A DNA stretch of 64,000 bases from contig VYZI01000067.1 of assembly GCA_013397695.1 (NCBI GenBank), forward strand, positions 2,558,765 to 2,622,764. The letters are read 5' to 3'. Positions 35,191 through 46,480 of the stretch are shown in pieces. The first letter of the stretch is position 1. Each line of letters begins with the position of its first letter. The position numbers were made by a program, and so were the translations under genes. The notes beneath the pieces were generated by a model. The model was not told where the DNA came from. It was given only the letters and a program-made list of their open reading frames with translations, and ran no database searches. The DNA comes from Centropus unirufus. Its lineage: Eukaryota > Chordata > Aves > Cuculiformes > Centropidae.

Positions 35191-36648
35191 TCATCCAGTT
35201 TCCCAGAAAATGCAATCAAACCAAGGTGAAATTTGTCACAGAAAATGGGGAATCAGCTTCTGGCAGCTGAGTGACTTTTGAGGCAAGCAGGAAACAAGAA
35301 CTATGCGGGTATTACTACAGAGCTGAGCTGATGGTCTTTTGTGTGTAAACACATGAAACAGACTCCAATTTGACTCCTATTGTAAAAGAAAAGACATTAT
35401 GGCTTATGGTCTTGGCCTTTAAAGGCAGACAAGAAAGAATGTTGCAAAGACAATAAACAACAATGCTTCTTTTCCCTCGTGCTCTACACTCTTGGCTGTA
35501 CTTCTGCTTCTCTGGGAACAGCAGAACTCTGTGACATGCCAAATACACTTAACAGTGGCAAAATCCTAGGCAAAGGGGAGCACTTCCAACAATTGTATTT
35601 CTGTGTGACTAATATGGCACAAGTCCCATGAAGGTCTGGACAGACTGTTTGAGACATCAGATTGTCCTCACCGAGAAACACCATATTTTACTGGAATACA
35701 TAATATTATTCCTGATTTACATCAGCAAGTCTGAGAGGAGAAAAACACCTGGAAGAGCTCAGCATGAGAGGAGCCATAAGCTTATTTATATTGTTGCTTA
35801 ATAGAATGTCAGCAACATTTTTAATCTGTAATTTGTGCTGTTCCCTATGTTCATCTTCATGCCATAGGGAAAAATGATGCTTAGGGCAGAATGATTACAC
35901 CATACTAGCCTGAAGCTAAAATGACATCATAAATAAACAGTACAAGAAAAAGTAATAATGACAGCAATCAAGACAGATATATTAAAAAAACCCAAAGTAG
36001 AAGTGGGGCAAAACAATAAATTTTCAAACTTATAAAATAACACTAGCTAGGGCATTTGAAGATCCACTTAGAATAATAAAGAGAAAAATGGCAAACTAAA
36101 AATCTATTACAGACCTTGAAATTATCCTCTATTTAAATTAGAAAAAGTCGCATGTTCATACCCAATGGCAAAATAAAGTCCTTTTCCAGCAAAACATGGA
36201 AGTTTAGTTTAAGATAGAGTATGTAATATTAAAAAAGTCATCTATTATGAAATCTGAGGCATGAACATACTGCCAAGTATTCAGCTTATCAAAGAAACAT
36301 TAATTCTGCTTAAGCAGAATTGGTCCAAAACCCAATAAAGCTATCCAATGAAAATTTAGGTGAAATGTCCACTCCCAGACCAGGAGCTACAATAAAGGAG
36401 ACAACGTCTTCACTTGTTGCAAGTAATATCTATTTAAGTTCTGAACACAAGCATCCTCTAACAATAAACCAAATGACCTCTCTATGTAAAATATGTCTTC
36501 CTTCTCCAAAAATCTGTACAGAGAATACAGCCCAAGGGAACTGTTAACAAAACGTTATAAAACTGAAAACTGACATTAATAGGAAGTACTGATATATCCT
36601 TAGTGACAATGAGTTCAATTCTCCTGCCACTGCGTAATGGAAACACCG

Positions 36649-36685
36649 ATTGGCTCCAATTTGTTTCAATTGGATTTGCTCCAAT
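36649..36685. promoter_or_regulatory. cluster of four alternating CCAAT boxes
   Basis: ATTGG at 36649-36653, CCAAT at 36656-36660, ATTGG at 36669-36673 and CCAAT at 36681-36685 alternate in strand within 37 bases. The first, read on the minus strand, is AGCCAATCG and fits the NF-Y consensus RRCCAATSR. The last, CCAATCAG, has the favoured 3' flank. The middle two have weaker flanks. The arrangement also makes a nested imperfect inverted repeat. Whether NF-Y binds here is an inference. Confidence 0.4.
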
Positions 36686-37379
36686 CAGTGACAGAAGAAC
36701 GAGGTCCAGTCCTGCTGAGACATCATTATGAGAGATAGATTTAGCAGAAAGTATTGGCTACAGCTTAAATGTGTGACTCTAACGTTACTCAGGCTTTGGT
36801 TGAGATCCATGCAGGTAGTTAGGACACAGTAAACATGGTCAATGCGTTCTTTAGTCATTGACAGTTCACATCACAGGCTCCATTGGTGAAGCAAAGTACG
36901 CGGCATTTCTACCTTCCCACTGCATGCACCAGTCTCAGATCCCCTTCTGTGCAAATTTATCCTGGTCCTTTATCCTCAAAAAATCCTCTAGTATCTCCCA
37001 TCTCCTTAATTATCATTCTGCCTTTCACACATCTTTCTTTTCTTCCTGCCTAAATGCACCTCATTTTCTTTCTCATCCTTGCCTCACATCTTGGCCTCTC
37101 CCTTCACCAGTCTTCATCAGATATCCTTTACTCCTGGGAGGCAGGCTGAGGTGGGAGAGGTGTCCCAGAACACCTGCACAAAGAAGCCCCAAGTCTAGAC
37201 TCTACCAAAAGAATCTCCCTATTACTCTATCTTTTTCACAGCACACCTGCATTTTGAAGGGAATGGAGAAGTACTGAAGTCCTCCTTGTGAAAGGTAGGA
37301 TGGGGAAACTCAATCTGTCCCCTTACCATGATGCTCTGACCAAGAACTGATATACTACACCAAGACAAGGTGCAAGAAG

Positions 37380-37640
37380 GAATTTACACTGCACTAGAAA
37401 TATGTGATTAATTTTATACTGAATCCAAATTAATGCTACAATTGATTTTTTTCTTCAGCTCAGGATTGAAAGCCTATTATAATACTACTTATCAATAGAG
37501 AATGTTAATTCACACTTTGAATTAAGTGGCTAAAATGGGGATTTAATTTAGATTTACTAAGACAGCAATTGCATGTTAATTAAATAGCAATTGATTATTA
37601 AAATATTTTTACTGGGGTTTAGCAGCTTCACTGTATAAGA
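37380..37640. promoter_or_regulatory. candidate noncoding block rich in ATTA sites
   Basis: Homeodomain-type core words are dense here: TGATTAATTT, CAAATTAATG, GTTAATTCAC, GAATTAAGTG, GTTAATTAAA and TGATTATTAA. AGCAATTG is repeated directly at 37564-37571 and 37586-37593. Such density is typical of developmental enhancers, but A+T-rich DNA also produces these words by chance, so the call is weak. Confidence 0.25.
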
Positions 37641-39374
37641 AGATTTGCTAAATAGCTGTCCAAACTGTGTCTTCCAATGTACTGCAGTGAATTCAGTGAG
37701 GTTGCACAGATGCAAACAACCCCAAAATTTGACTAAATAGTTGTTTTCTCTTCGGTTAGTCTTTATTTACCGTAGAGTAACTCACTGAGTCGAAATCAAA
37801 TGCTTAGCTACAGATATTTAGCACAGTTAAAGTGTGAAAGAATATTATTGATTATGTCATATGTTTTGAAACTGTAGAGAACATGATGGTAAATGTCTAA
37901 GAGCATTTAATTGTCAAAACAATATTTGGTTCAAAATGATACCAAAGGCCATTGATATCCCCATACATAAGTCTGGCAGTGAATATGTAAGGTATAAATT
38001 AATGTAATACACAGCTGTCCAGGGTATTATGGCCATAATACACTTGAGTTAACAGCAATATGGGAATCTGAACTAGAAAATGAGGGCTGAACTGGACCCA
38101 GTGAAAGGTGGAGAGGTAAGAACTCTCTCACGCTGTTACATGGTGTCTGAGGACTAAGTAGGTGCCATGATCAACTTTTTCTCCCCGAGATGCTGAAAGC
38201 TGGGTTCTGGACATGATGAGCATAGCGTGGCCTCATAACTGAGGCAGCCCAAAGGGGAATGCCATAATTTGCCTGCAGAATATCCACTGCCATTTAACAT
38301 AATCAATGAAGAAATTTGCCAAATTAGAAAGGCAGGATAAAACAGTTACTACAGATACTATAGTTGTGGCAATAGCGCCCTGTCAGAATCTAACCCTGTA
38401 CAGTCATATTTTTCTGCCTTTTTCAATTGCTACTTAAGAGGTTGACACCTTCATGGAGGAGAAAAACATCTTAAAGCTTTACCTAGCCACACAGTAAGAG
38501 AAAAAAATGTGTTGTTTTGGATTTTGTTTACACTTCTGTCCAGTCTTAGATTCTCACCCAATTCTTCCCTCTTAACACAGCTTTTCTCTTGAAACAATGA
38601 CAATATGGCTGATTTTTCCAGGTTGTATACAAGTAAAATTCCCCTTTCTCATTATGATTCCTTGGACCACTTTTTTTTTTCTTAATTGTTATTCTAACCA
38701 GTCACATTCATGTTTTTATTCCTGATTTCAATATTTTTGTTACCCCATTTCACCCCCTGGTTTATCTGAGGCATTTCAACAGTTCCAACTCTTCCTGGTC
38801 TACAGAGCACAGGCACAGATTTCAACAGTTGTCATTGCCATTTTTGCTTTCTATTCGCCAAGAACCAACAATGTTCTTCCAGAGTGTATTCTTCCAATCC
38901 TTGTATCTATCCCAAGTCTTATGATATTGGATAAATCACCATCTTCTTTGGTGCAAGGACATTTATTTCTTATTTTGTATGAAAACGCAGTTATCAGAAA
39001 AAGCGATCCACAGTTTTTCCTCCCCTACACAGAAACATAAGCTGATGGACAGAAGTCACAGAGTAATCCTTCGGATGTCATCTCCTCTCCCCCAGTTCAT
39101 CTACTAAATACCCCCATGGAGAACGGGGGTGGAAGCTAAATCAAACTGTCACACCCAGCCAAACGTGGGTTTTAAGTCAATATTTATTTTTTTTTTTCAT
39201 CAAACACTCTATCTGTGTCAGACAGACATACCTTTATCCTTTCTCTTTCAAGGCAAAGCGCCCCTGTCTAAGGAACTCAAAACCTTCCTGTCGGTGTCAG
39301 CCTCTGCCTAAATTTTTATTCACAGCTGAGTTGAGTTGACTGACAAAAAAGTGATCCCCTTGTCTCCCCCCAGA

Positions 39375-39440
39375 GCCTGAGGACTTGCTCAAGATCACAC
39401 CAAACGCTGCCAGCAGGCATACCCGGGCTCTGGTAACAGT
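39375..39440. repeat. possible old MIR/L2-type fragment
   Basis: GAGGACTTGCTCAAGATCAC, then GCCAGCAGGCATACCCGGGC, resembles the 'gacttgcccaaggtcacacag...' phrase found in ancient amniote SINE/LINE tails. The match is short and remembered, so confidence is low. Confidence 0.3.
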
Positions 39441-40499
39441 GGGGGAGCTGTTCGTGGTTTCCCGAATTACCAGATACAGCTCATTTTCCTCCTCTTTTTG
39501 ACGACATTCCAAAGCAGATCTTGCCTAAAACATGACCCACTCCCTTCTCTTTCAGTCTCCAACTAAACCTACAAATGAAACTCTCCTACAATGTTAATTC
39601 ATAATCTAAGAACAAATATTATTTTGTAGCCAGTTGCTAATGTTCCAGAGGAAAAGATACAAAATTTATCCAATTAATTCCTTAAAGTGAAATATTCTGG
39701 AACCACATTAAACAAAAACATCGCTTTGGTACTTCTTCTGAACTTCTTGTGCTACTAAAAGCCAAGTACAAGGGGTTAAATGACTTATTCTCCATACAAG
39801 TGTTTAATTTACCTTTTAGGGGATGGAGAGGGACCAAGTGCAGCTGGACAATACCATGCTGGGATTTTCATTGCTACTCCTACCACTCCTACCAACTGGA
39901 CACACACTACTCAGTTGCCCTAGGAAATACAGACACGCAAAATATAAATCAAATACAAGTTGATATTACTTTTATCTCCATCTCTCTTCCCTCTGCATTC
40001 ACACTTGTGTGACTGATTTGTGTGTGAAACGGTTTCCAAGTTTTCAAGCAAAAAGCAGTTAAGAAACAAAATATTTATACTCATCTAACTGGTGCTTCCT
40101 GCCTGGCTAGATCCAATACAGATGCAAAGTCACTGGTCTGCAAGAGCCTTCCACAGATCTATAATAAAATAATTAAATTAGTGAGCTGCGTTTAGATCAG
40201 AGATTCTTGGCTGCCAGCTCCTAAGAACTCGGGGAATTCAGAACCACAGAAGGATCATTTGGAGTCCATTTGGCAGAAACGTCAGAAACTTGCTGCTCCT
40301 GGGAACATCCTTTTCCAATAACATTTATAGCTCTAGATGGAAGTGAAAAGCACCATATGTTAAGAGTTTCCTGCAAAGCTTCCTGGTAAGAGAGGAAATA
40401 AATTCAACTTGTCACATCTGCTCGTGGGCCAGTCAAGTAGGATTTTATCACAGCTTTAAGTGGTTTACAAAACTGTCCTGTTATCGACTGAAGGGAGCT
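39441..40499. other. unique noncoding stretch, no gene seen
   Basis: About one kilobase without a recognisable gene, RNA or repeat. Confidence 0.5.
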
Positions 40500-40690
40500 T
40501 TCCTTCTCAAGGCTTTTTTTCAATGCGTGTGTTTATATAATCTCAATCATTAAATGATTTATTTGTCAGAGGAATTCAGTAACATGTATTATTATTTATC
40601 TCTAAACAACAAAGATTACTCAGTTATTCAGCTAAGTAACAATTCAGTTGGGAGCCAATTTGCATGGTTCAGCTGAATAAAACTAAGCAG
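40500..40690. promoter_or_regulatory. candidate noncoding block with POU octamer
   Basis: It holds a perfect ATTTGCAT octamer (40658-40665), an AATCATTAAATGATT odd palindrome (about 40545-40559) and SOX-like ACAACAAAGATT words (about 40605). The combination suggests an enhancer, but no alignment or expression evidence is available. Confidence 0.25.
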
Positions 40691-41459
40691 TCCTGTACTG
40701 CCCTTCTTTTTTTTTTTGAGCCTGGCTCTGTATATTGTATCAGATTTTCCATTACAAAGTACATTTAATTAGACAAAAGTCAAGCTTCTACCATATTCAG
40801 AAATCCTAGGTCCTAAGCACTGTAAATGCGATGCAAACAGCTGGCTCTGAATTCCCAGGGAGCCAGGGATCCCAAAGAACATATTATAAACCCATACATA
40901 CTGTCTCTGCAGTTGCTCAAGAAATCATTGCTCCCTATACAGAAAGCTGAAAGTTGTTATGTGAAGTACAGAGGCAGCATAAAAGAAGGCAATGGTACAC
41001 TGTGGCAGGGACTTTTGCAAAATTCACAGTGCTATGAAATTAAGCATAGCCTAAATGCGCAAGCAATAGACACTTTTTTTGGCATTATGTCCAGTTCTCA
41101 TTGAAGTCAATGAAAGTTTTGCCCCTGACTAAACAAAGAGAAGGATTGGGCCCATACTACACAGTTATTTGCCAAAACAATCAAGTTACAGGAAATTGCT
41201 CCTCAAAAGGTAGATGTGTTTCAAAATTCCAGATGCCTGCATGGAGCTGATCTAACACACACCGGGCCATATAGTGCTGTCTGTGCACAGCTCGCTTTGA
41301 TGTTAATGGGAATCTGATGCTGCTTCGGGGCAGTACAGAACATGTCCCTTGGAACCCATTCACTCCACTCTATCAGTGAAGAGTAAGTACAAAGGAGAGT
41401 GGAAGAAACACGTCACATTACATCCAATATTCATGCAATTATTGAAGAATACTGTATGT
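40691..41459. other. unique noncoding stretch with one MITE-like fragment
   Basis: No gene is seen. The frame at 40826-41104 (92 codons) runs into the MITE-like fragment and has no domain. Confidence 0.5.
41081..41155. repeat. fragment of old sauropsid MITE-like repeat
   Basis: TTCTCATTGAAGTCAATGAA, then AGTTTTGCCCCTGACTAAAC and AAGGATTGGGCCC, matches the core and tail of the widespread sauropsid palindromic repeat and parallels the fragment at 6285-6355. It is the best preserved of the copies in this window. Confidence 0.6.
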
Positions 41460-41640
41460 ATTACATTTGCAAACTGTCCATAATAATTTAATTTCCTCTC
41501 CTCAATTTATAATATGTTAATTAGGCATGAAATTAAATGCTTTTTAACATACAACTGATTATGCTATAATGTAGCCAACAAAGATTGATTACTGAATAAT
41601 AAATCAACATTTGCATAAATATTTATATAATTTTTTTTTA
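41460..41640. promoter_or_regulatory. candidate noncoding block, ATTA/octamer-rich
   Basis: Words TAATAATTTAATTTCC, GTTAATTAGGCATG and CTGATTATGC lie close together, followed by a perfect octamer ATTTGCATAAAT at 41609-41620. The sequence has no repeat and no long open frame. An enhancer is a guess from motif density only. Confidence 0.25.
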
Positions 41641-43680
41641 AATTCCACGCTGCATAAACAGATAACATGGGAAAATGACAACTGCTATGACAGAAATTGT
41701 ACTTTGCCTTTTAGAAATCTTTTTTTCTTGAGACTCATCAAGAATTTGCTATACAATGGGAAAACGAATAATACTCTGTATGTTAAGGAGTGCTGCAGTC
41801 CTTTAAATGTTATCAGAACTTCATAATAACATAGAAAGTTATATTTAATGTGCACCAAGAAACAGAAAACTTTCCAGAAGAGAATGTTGCACTTTAATTA
41901 CAATACATTGTCTATTAGATTTACCCAATGCAGAATTTCCAGAAAAAGGTGATATTTTATTTGGGGTCCATCCTTGTTCTTGCTCGTATCAACAGGAAAA
42001 CCTCTTCTTCCTGAGCATGTACCTGTCATCATCATATCTGACCCTCAAACAAACCTTACTGTGATTATCTCAACCTATGTTTCTCTGTGACAAAATTACA
42101 GTCGTACTTATCACCGTCACGGGGAATTAAGGGGGGAATAATTTGTGTTCACAAGACACTAAGGAAAACTTTCAAACGTGAGCAGATATCTAAAGAAACT
42201 TCACTAACAGAGGCTGCCAAGAACTTGTTCAGCAGATTTCTCAACGATTCTGTCCACACTCTGCCTGCCTGATAGCAAAACTCAGTTTTTACGGACTACT
42301 TGTCCCTTGAAGGGCTTTCCACCAACAACAGCTCAGATATATTCCCCCTCCTCCACACAGTGCCAGTCCAAAGCTGACTGAGTTAAATGGGAAGGCTCCC
42401 CAAAATCTCATGAGCTTTGCATCAGCTTCCAATTTTGCATGACTTTCTCACAAACCAAAGATAATTTACAGGGCAGTCCCAACACGGAACACTTTCCTAC
42501 GCTCACTGAGTGGGAAGGGAGACTCCAATTTGAGTTCAGCAGGAACAAAAAGACAAACTGGATGTGACTGGATAAAATGCCTCTACCTTGGCCAATTTAG
42601 ATGTGTCAAAGGTATTTAAAAATAACTTGATTATTCAATAACTGCAGCCAAAACAACAGAGTAAAGTTTTTGGCCATACTATTATAACTTGCTGCTTAGA
42701 AGCCAGGAGCATGGAAAGGTGTGTGGGAAATCACGTCGACTAAAACATAGAAACCTCTTGTAAATAAGAAAAAATTAATTTAATGCCCGATTTAAGATGA
42801 CCAATGAAAAATAAATTTTAGTCATACAGAGAGGAAATAGTTTGATGAGGAAACTGTTATGAGAAAGGTAATTGCTACTGGGTTTTTTTTCTATATTTAT
42901 TTAAAAGTCACCAGCTAGCCAGCAGTGAGTGCCAAGAAGACGTATTGCACACAGGGAACAAGACTGAAATGGAGCCCAGCTTTTGGTTCACTGCCGCAAG
43001 CTGCTGTGCACCTCTTGAGAAACACTCAGCTTTATACAGAAACCAGTGGGAGTTTTAGTGACTCAGACTATTAGAGCATCCGATTTTTGGATATTAATGT
43101 GGATTTGTTTTTAAAATCTGTTTCCTTGCCCAGAAATCCTTGATGAATTTGAACTTCAGCAAGTTTTTAGGAAGTACTCATCAGTGGAAAGACATGATAT
43201 AGTATCAGCTTTTATGAAAAGTTTTGAGATTATACTTCCCCCGAGTGCTTCAACCGTACTCAACCGTTCTCAGAAAGGAAGAATGAGGCTCTGTGTGGTT
43301 GAGAGCTCATGGGAAAGGGAGGCATGACAGGCTGCCTTAGACCTCCTCCTGGGCTTCTCCCAAGGACCGCACAGATCACGATGCAAAGTTGAATCTTCTA
43401 ACCGATTTCTACAGCAGAAGCAACTTTTAATAGCTCTCCCTCTACTCTTTCCTTCTTTCTCCTTTTCAATTACTCTCTCCTTTTTGTTTTCTGGGGACCA
43501 TTTAAGAGAATTTTGTTATTAAGAAGCAATGCTCTCTTTGTTACTATTCCGTCACTACAAATGGAGAACACCAGATCATCCCTGCCTGCTAAACCACACA
43601 CCACCCCATTTCAAAAAACGCACAGAACTCTACAAGCTGCAATCCTTCAGGTACAAAATCATAACGCTACTCCACTGAAG
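41641..43680. other. unique noncoding stretch, no gene seen
   Basis: Two kilobases with no recognised exon or RNA. GTGGGAGTTTTAGTGACTCA near 43047 may be another decayed half of the MITE-like repeat. Confidence 0.5.
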
Positions 43681-44036
43681 TGGAGGCTGAGAGGAGACTC
43701 GTCACCCTCCCCAACGACAAAAAAAGGAGGTTGTAGTGAGGTGGGTGCTGGTTCTTTAACCAAGTAACAAGTGATAGGATGAGAGGAAATGGCCTCAATT
43801 GCACAAGGGGAGGTTTAGATTGGATATTAGGAAAAATTTCTTTACTGGAAGAGCGATGAAGCACTGGACCAGGCTGCCCAGGCAGCTGTGGAGTTGTCAT
43901 CTCTGGAGGTGTTCAAAAAGCATATAGATGTGGGTGTACCACTTGGGACATGGTTTAGTAGGCACAGTGGTGTTGGGCTGATGTTTGCACTGGATGAGCA
44001 CAAAGGTCTTTTCCAACTTTTATGATTCTGTGAATT
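43681..44036 (+). mobile_element. CR1 LINE, 3' fragment
   Basis: TGGAGGCTGAGAGGAGACTC, GGAGGTTGTAGTGAGGTGGG, CAAGTAACAAGTGATAGGAT, GAGGAAATGGCCTCAATTGC and GATTGGATATTAGGAAAAAT are followed by GGCTGCCCAGGCAGCTGTGG. A GACATGGTTTAGTAGGCACAG phrase then leads to AGGTCTTTTCCAACTTTTAT and GATTCTGTGAATTC. It is a plus-strand copy of the same subfamily group as 15678-16035, about 0.36 kb. A short purine stretch near 43717 (CGACAAAAAAA) replaces the usual 'ctctacaactacctga'. Confidence 0.95.
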
Positions 44037-46139
44037 CTTAGAGCTTTTTTTGTGATCTCAAGATGCTTGAAAGTATCAATATTTCTTCTGCATGCAGAAA
44101 ACCTGGGGCACAAACTTGTGAAATTACTTGGAGCTGGATAGCCAGACAGAAACAAAGCTACACACTGGTCACCTAGCTGGCAATCCACTGTATAATCTGA
44201 CATCCACGAAGTAATCACATCAATTTTTCCTTTCATGCAAAATTTGACTAATCACCTTATTCTTTATGGTTCAATTTAAAATTGCTGTATACCTTCCTTT
44301 TTAAAGATTTTTTTACAAGTATTGGAAGTTGTTCTTGCCCTATTCCCTCCTCCATCCCACTACTTGGTCTAGCGGTCCTTTGGCCAGGTATAAGAAAGGC
44401 AGTGCAGCACCCTCCATGCCTCGACTGCCATATCCCACACTTCTAGCACTTGTACTCCTCTACACTGACTTTTTACTAGCATATTTCTCATATGTAGCAC
44501 ACTGTGAAAATGACACAGGATATTACATGAGGTGCACTGAAATACTTTATTATTAAATATTTTAAATTAATCATGTGTGATAGTTAATTATTCATTCAAA
44601 CAAACCATGAAAAATAGGGACTGCAGCAATTTCCTCTCTCCAGTATCAGATTGCTACTAAATGTATGGCACAATAAAACACTCAAATTAAAACTTCCTGA
44701 TGTGACACCAAATGACTAAATATCTGATCTGCTGAAAAATTAGAAGTATAACCCTTGCACAACATATTTATTATGTTCATGTCCTACTTAAAACTGTATC
44801 TTATTTGGAAGAAAATTATATTCGTGATCTCTTTTCTTCAGATAGAAAAGGATGTTTCTTGATTTGCCGTAAACTTTAGAAGAGCAACATAAGCAAACCT
44901 TAAAGAAGGTAAATCATCCACAAGCAGTAGGTGTTGTATGGTGAAATTAAATAATTACATAGCAGAACAGAACATCTTGAAGCCAGTCTTTCCCACCTGA
45001 ACAACATAATTTCTATTATTCCTAATTATTTAGAGTGCCCTTCACCAACAGTAAGAGCAAATGTTTCCTGCTCCAAGGAAAATGAAAAGTAAAATGTTAT
45101 TTCATCCTCCTAGAGACAAGACTAGTGTTGGTGGAACTGGTCCCTGTAATAAGCAACATGCAAGATAGGATTGGTTTTCAAGAAGGAAGTCTGGAAGAGC
45201 AAAGGGAAAACAAAACACATAAGAAACAGCACACTAAAAAAAAGATGAAGGGTAAGTTGCAAGGAAAAGTTCAGCTAAACCAAAATATGGTACGTACCCT
45301 CCATTGTCGTCTTACATTTACACACTCACAACCCTCAGGCTCAGAGTGAGTAGCCTCTCTCCTGCCTCTCCCCACAGCTGCCAAAGCTGTAATAAAATGC
45401 CAGAAAGACAAAAACAGGATAGAAAAGATGAAAGAGTGCAATCCTATTTTCATTTACAATTTTGTTGAAGTTTTGTCATAAGCTCTCCTCTGTACAAGTT
45501 TACCTCCTGTTTTATCCCCAAACCCTTCACAATATGTAAACATTAGACTTTTGACCGAACTTAATGATTTTATTTTGAACTGCCTTGGTTCTGGCAGAGA
45601 TATCATTCTAGTGTATATTCCTGAAGTCTCCGTGTAACGATCAAAGCACTCTCAAAGTACAGTGATCAATGAAGAGCTGTTTGTCTGTCAATCCTTCAGG
45701 AGAAGCAGAAGTGCCCAGCTCAGCAGAACAGCAGGAGAGCACGCTGCTATCTGAGGGAATCGTGGTTTGGTCACAGTCTCTCCAAGGGAATAATATTTTG
45801 TCAGTATTATTTCTTTTCTTACCACAGAAAGAGATCTGTCTTCTGTGAACCCATTTGTTAAATTGCAATTTACAGGTTTAACCTTTCATTAGCTTCTATC
45901 CACTCTCATTAAAGCCACTAATTTGACAAGTGAACGACTTCTTTTTGAGAGGTTTGTCCTTTCTTTTCCGAAGAGATTTTTTTCACCTCGCCTATCAGCG
46001 TGGCCCAGGTGCTGGGTGTCATTACTGCCTTCTCTGCTGACAGAAAGAAGCTGGAAGAGGAGAGTCCCCAGGCAAAAGTTTGCAGGGTGGCAGAGATTAC
46101 ATATGCAGATGAATTTTAATACTGGTCATCTTTTTATCA
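44037..46139. other. unique noncoding stretch, no gene seen
   Basis: No exon, RNA gene or repeat is recognised. Several frames of 60-100 codons lack domains and splice-site support. Confidence 0.5.
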
Positions 46140-46480
46140 CATTCATCCATCCTCTTCCTTTCTCCCTTTCTCCTCCAGTAAAAGCCCACACTCACCCCTC
46201 TCTTCATGTTGCAGGGATATTCTGAACAGCTTCCCTGAATCTTTTCCCCTTGCCTGTCCTTCTACTGCACTTTCTCCTGCTTTGATTCTCCTCTGCTTTC
46301 TTTTGTGTCATCTTCTTTCTAGTCAGGTCTCCCATTATTTATTTCATCTTTTTTTGCTCTTTCCCCTCTATATAGTTGCTTTTTTTGTGTGCTGCTGAAT
46401 TAACTTACCTTCTTTTCATGAATCTTGAAACCATTCTTGGAAAACTATATCTCCTTTTTCTGATATTTTATTTTTTGAAG
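46140..46480. repeat. pyrimidine-rich segment (plus strand)
   Basis: Strongly C/T-biased on the plus strand, with repeated CTTTCTCC, TTTTCCCC and CTTCTTTCT words broken by short purine islands such as GTAAAAG and GCAGGGATA. It may fold into non-B structure or act as a polypyrimidine tract in an unknown transcript; neither can be shown here. Confidence 0.6.

Larger units (their letters stand above)
35191..39374. other. unique noncoding stretch with regulatory-looking patches
   Basis: No gene is recognised. It contains the four-CCAAT cluster at 36649-36685, a pyrimidine-rich segment at about 36920-37130 (read through by the 139-codon frame at 36858-37277, which I treat as chance), and the ATTA-rich block at 37380-37640. 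Confidence 0.55.

Noticed and set aside
34880..35281. 133-codon open frame on the plus strand
   Set aside because: It lies almost entirely in the antisense of a minus-strand CR1 copy.
36858..37277. 139-codon open frame on the plus strand
   Set aside because: It runs through C/T-rich DNA that suppresses stop codons, giving a serine/leucine/proline-biased product with no domain and no splice context.
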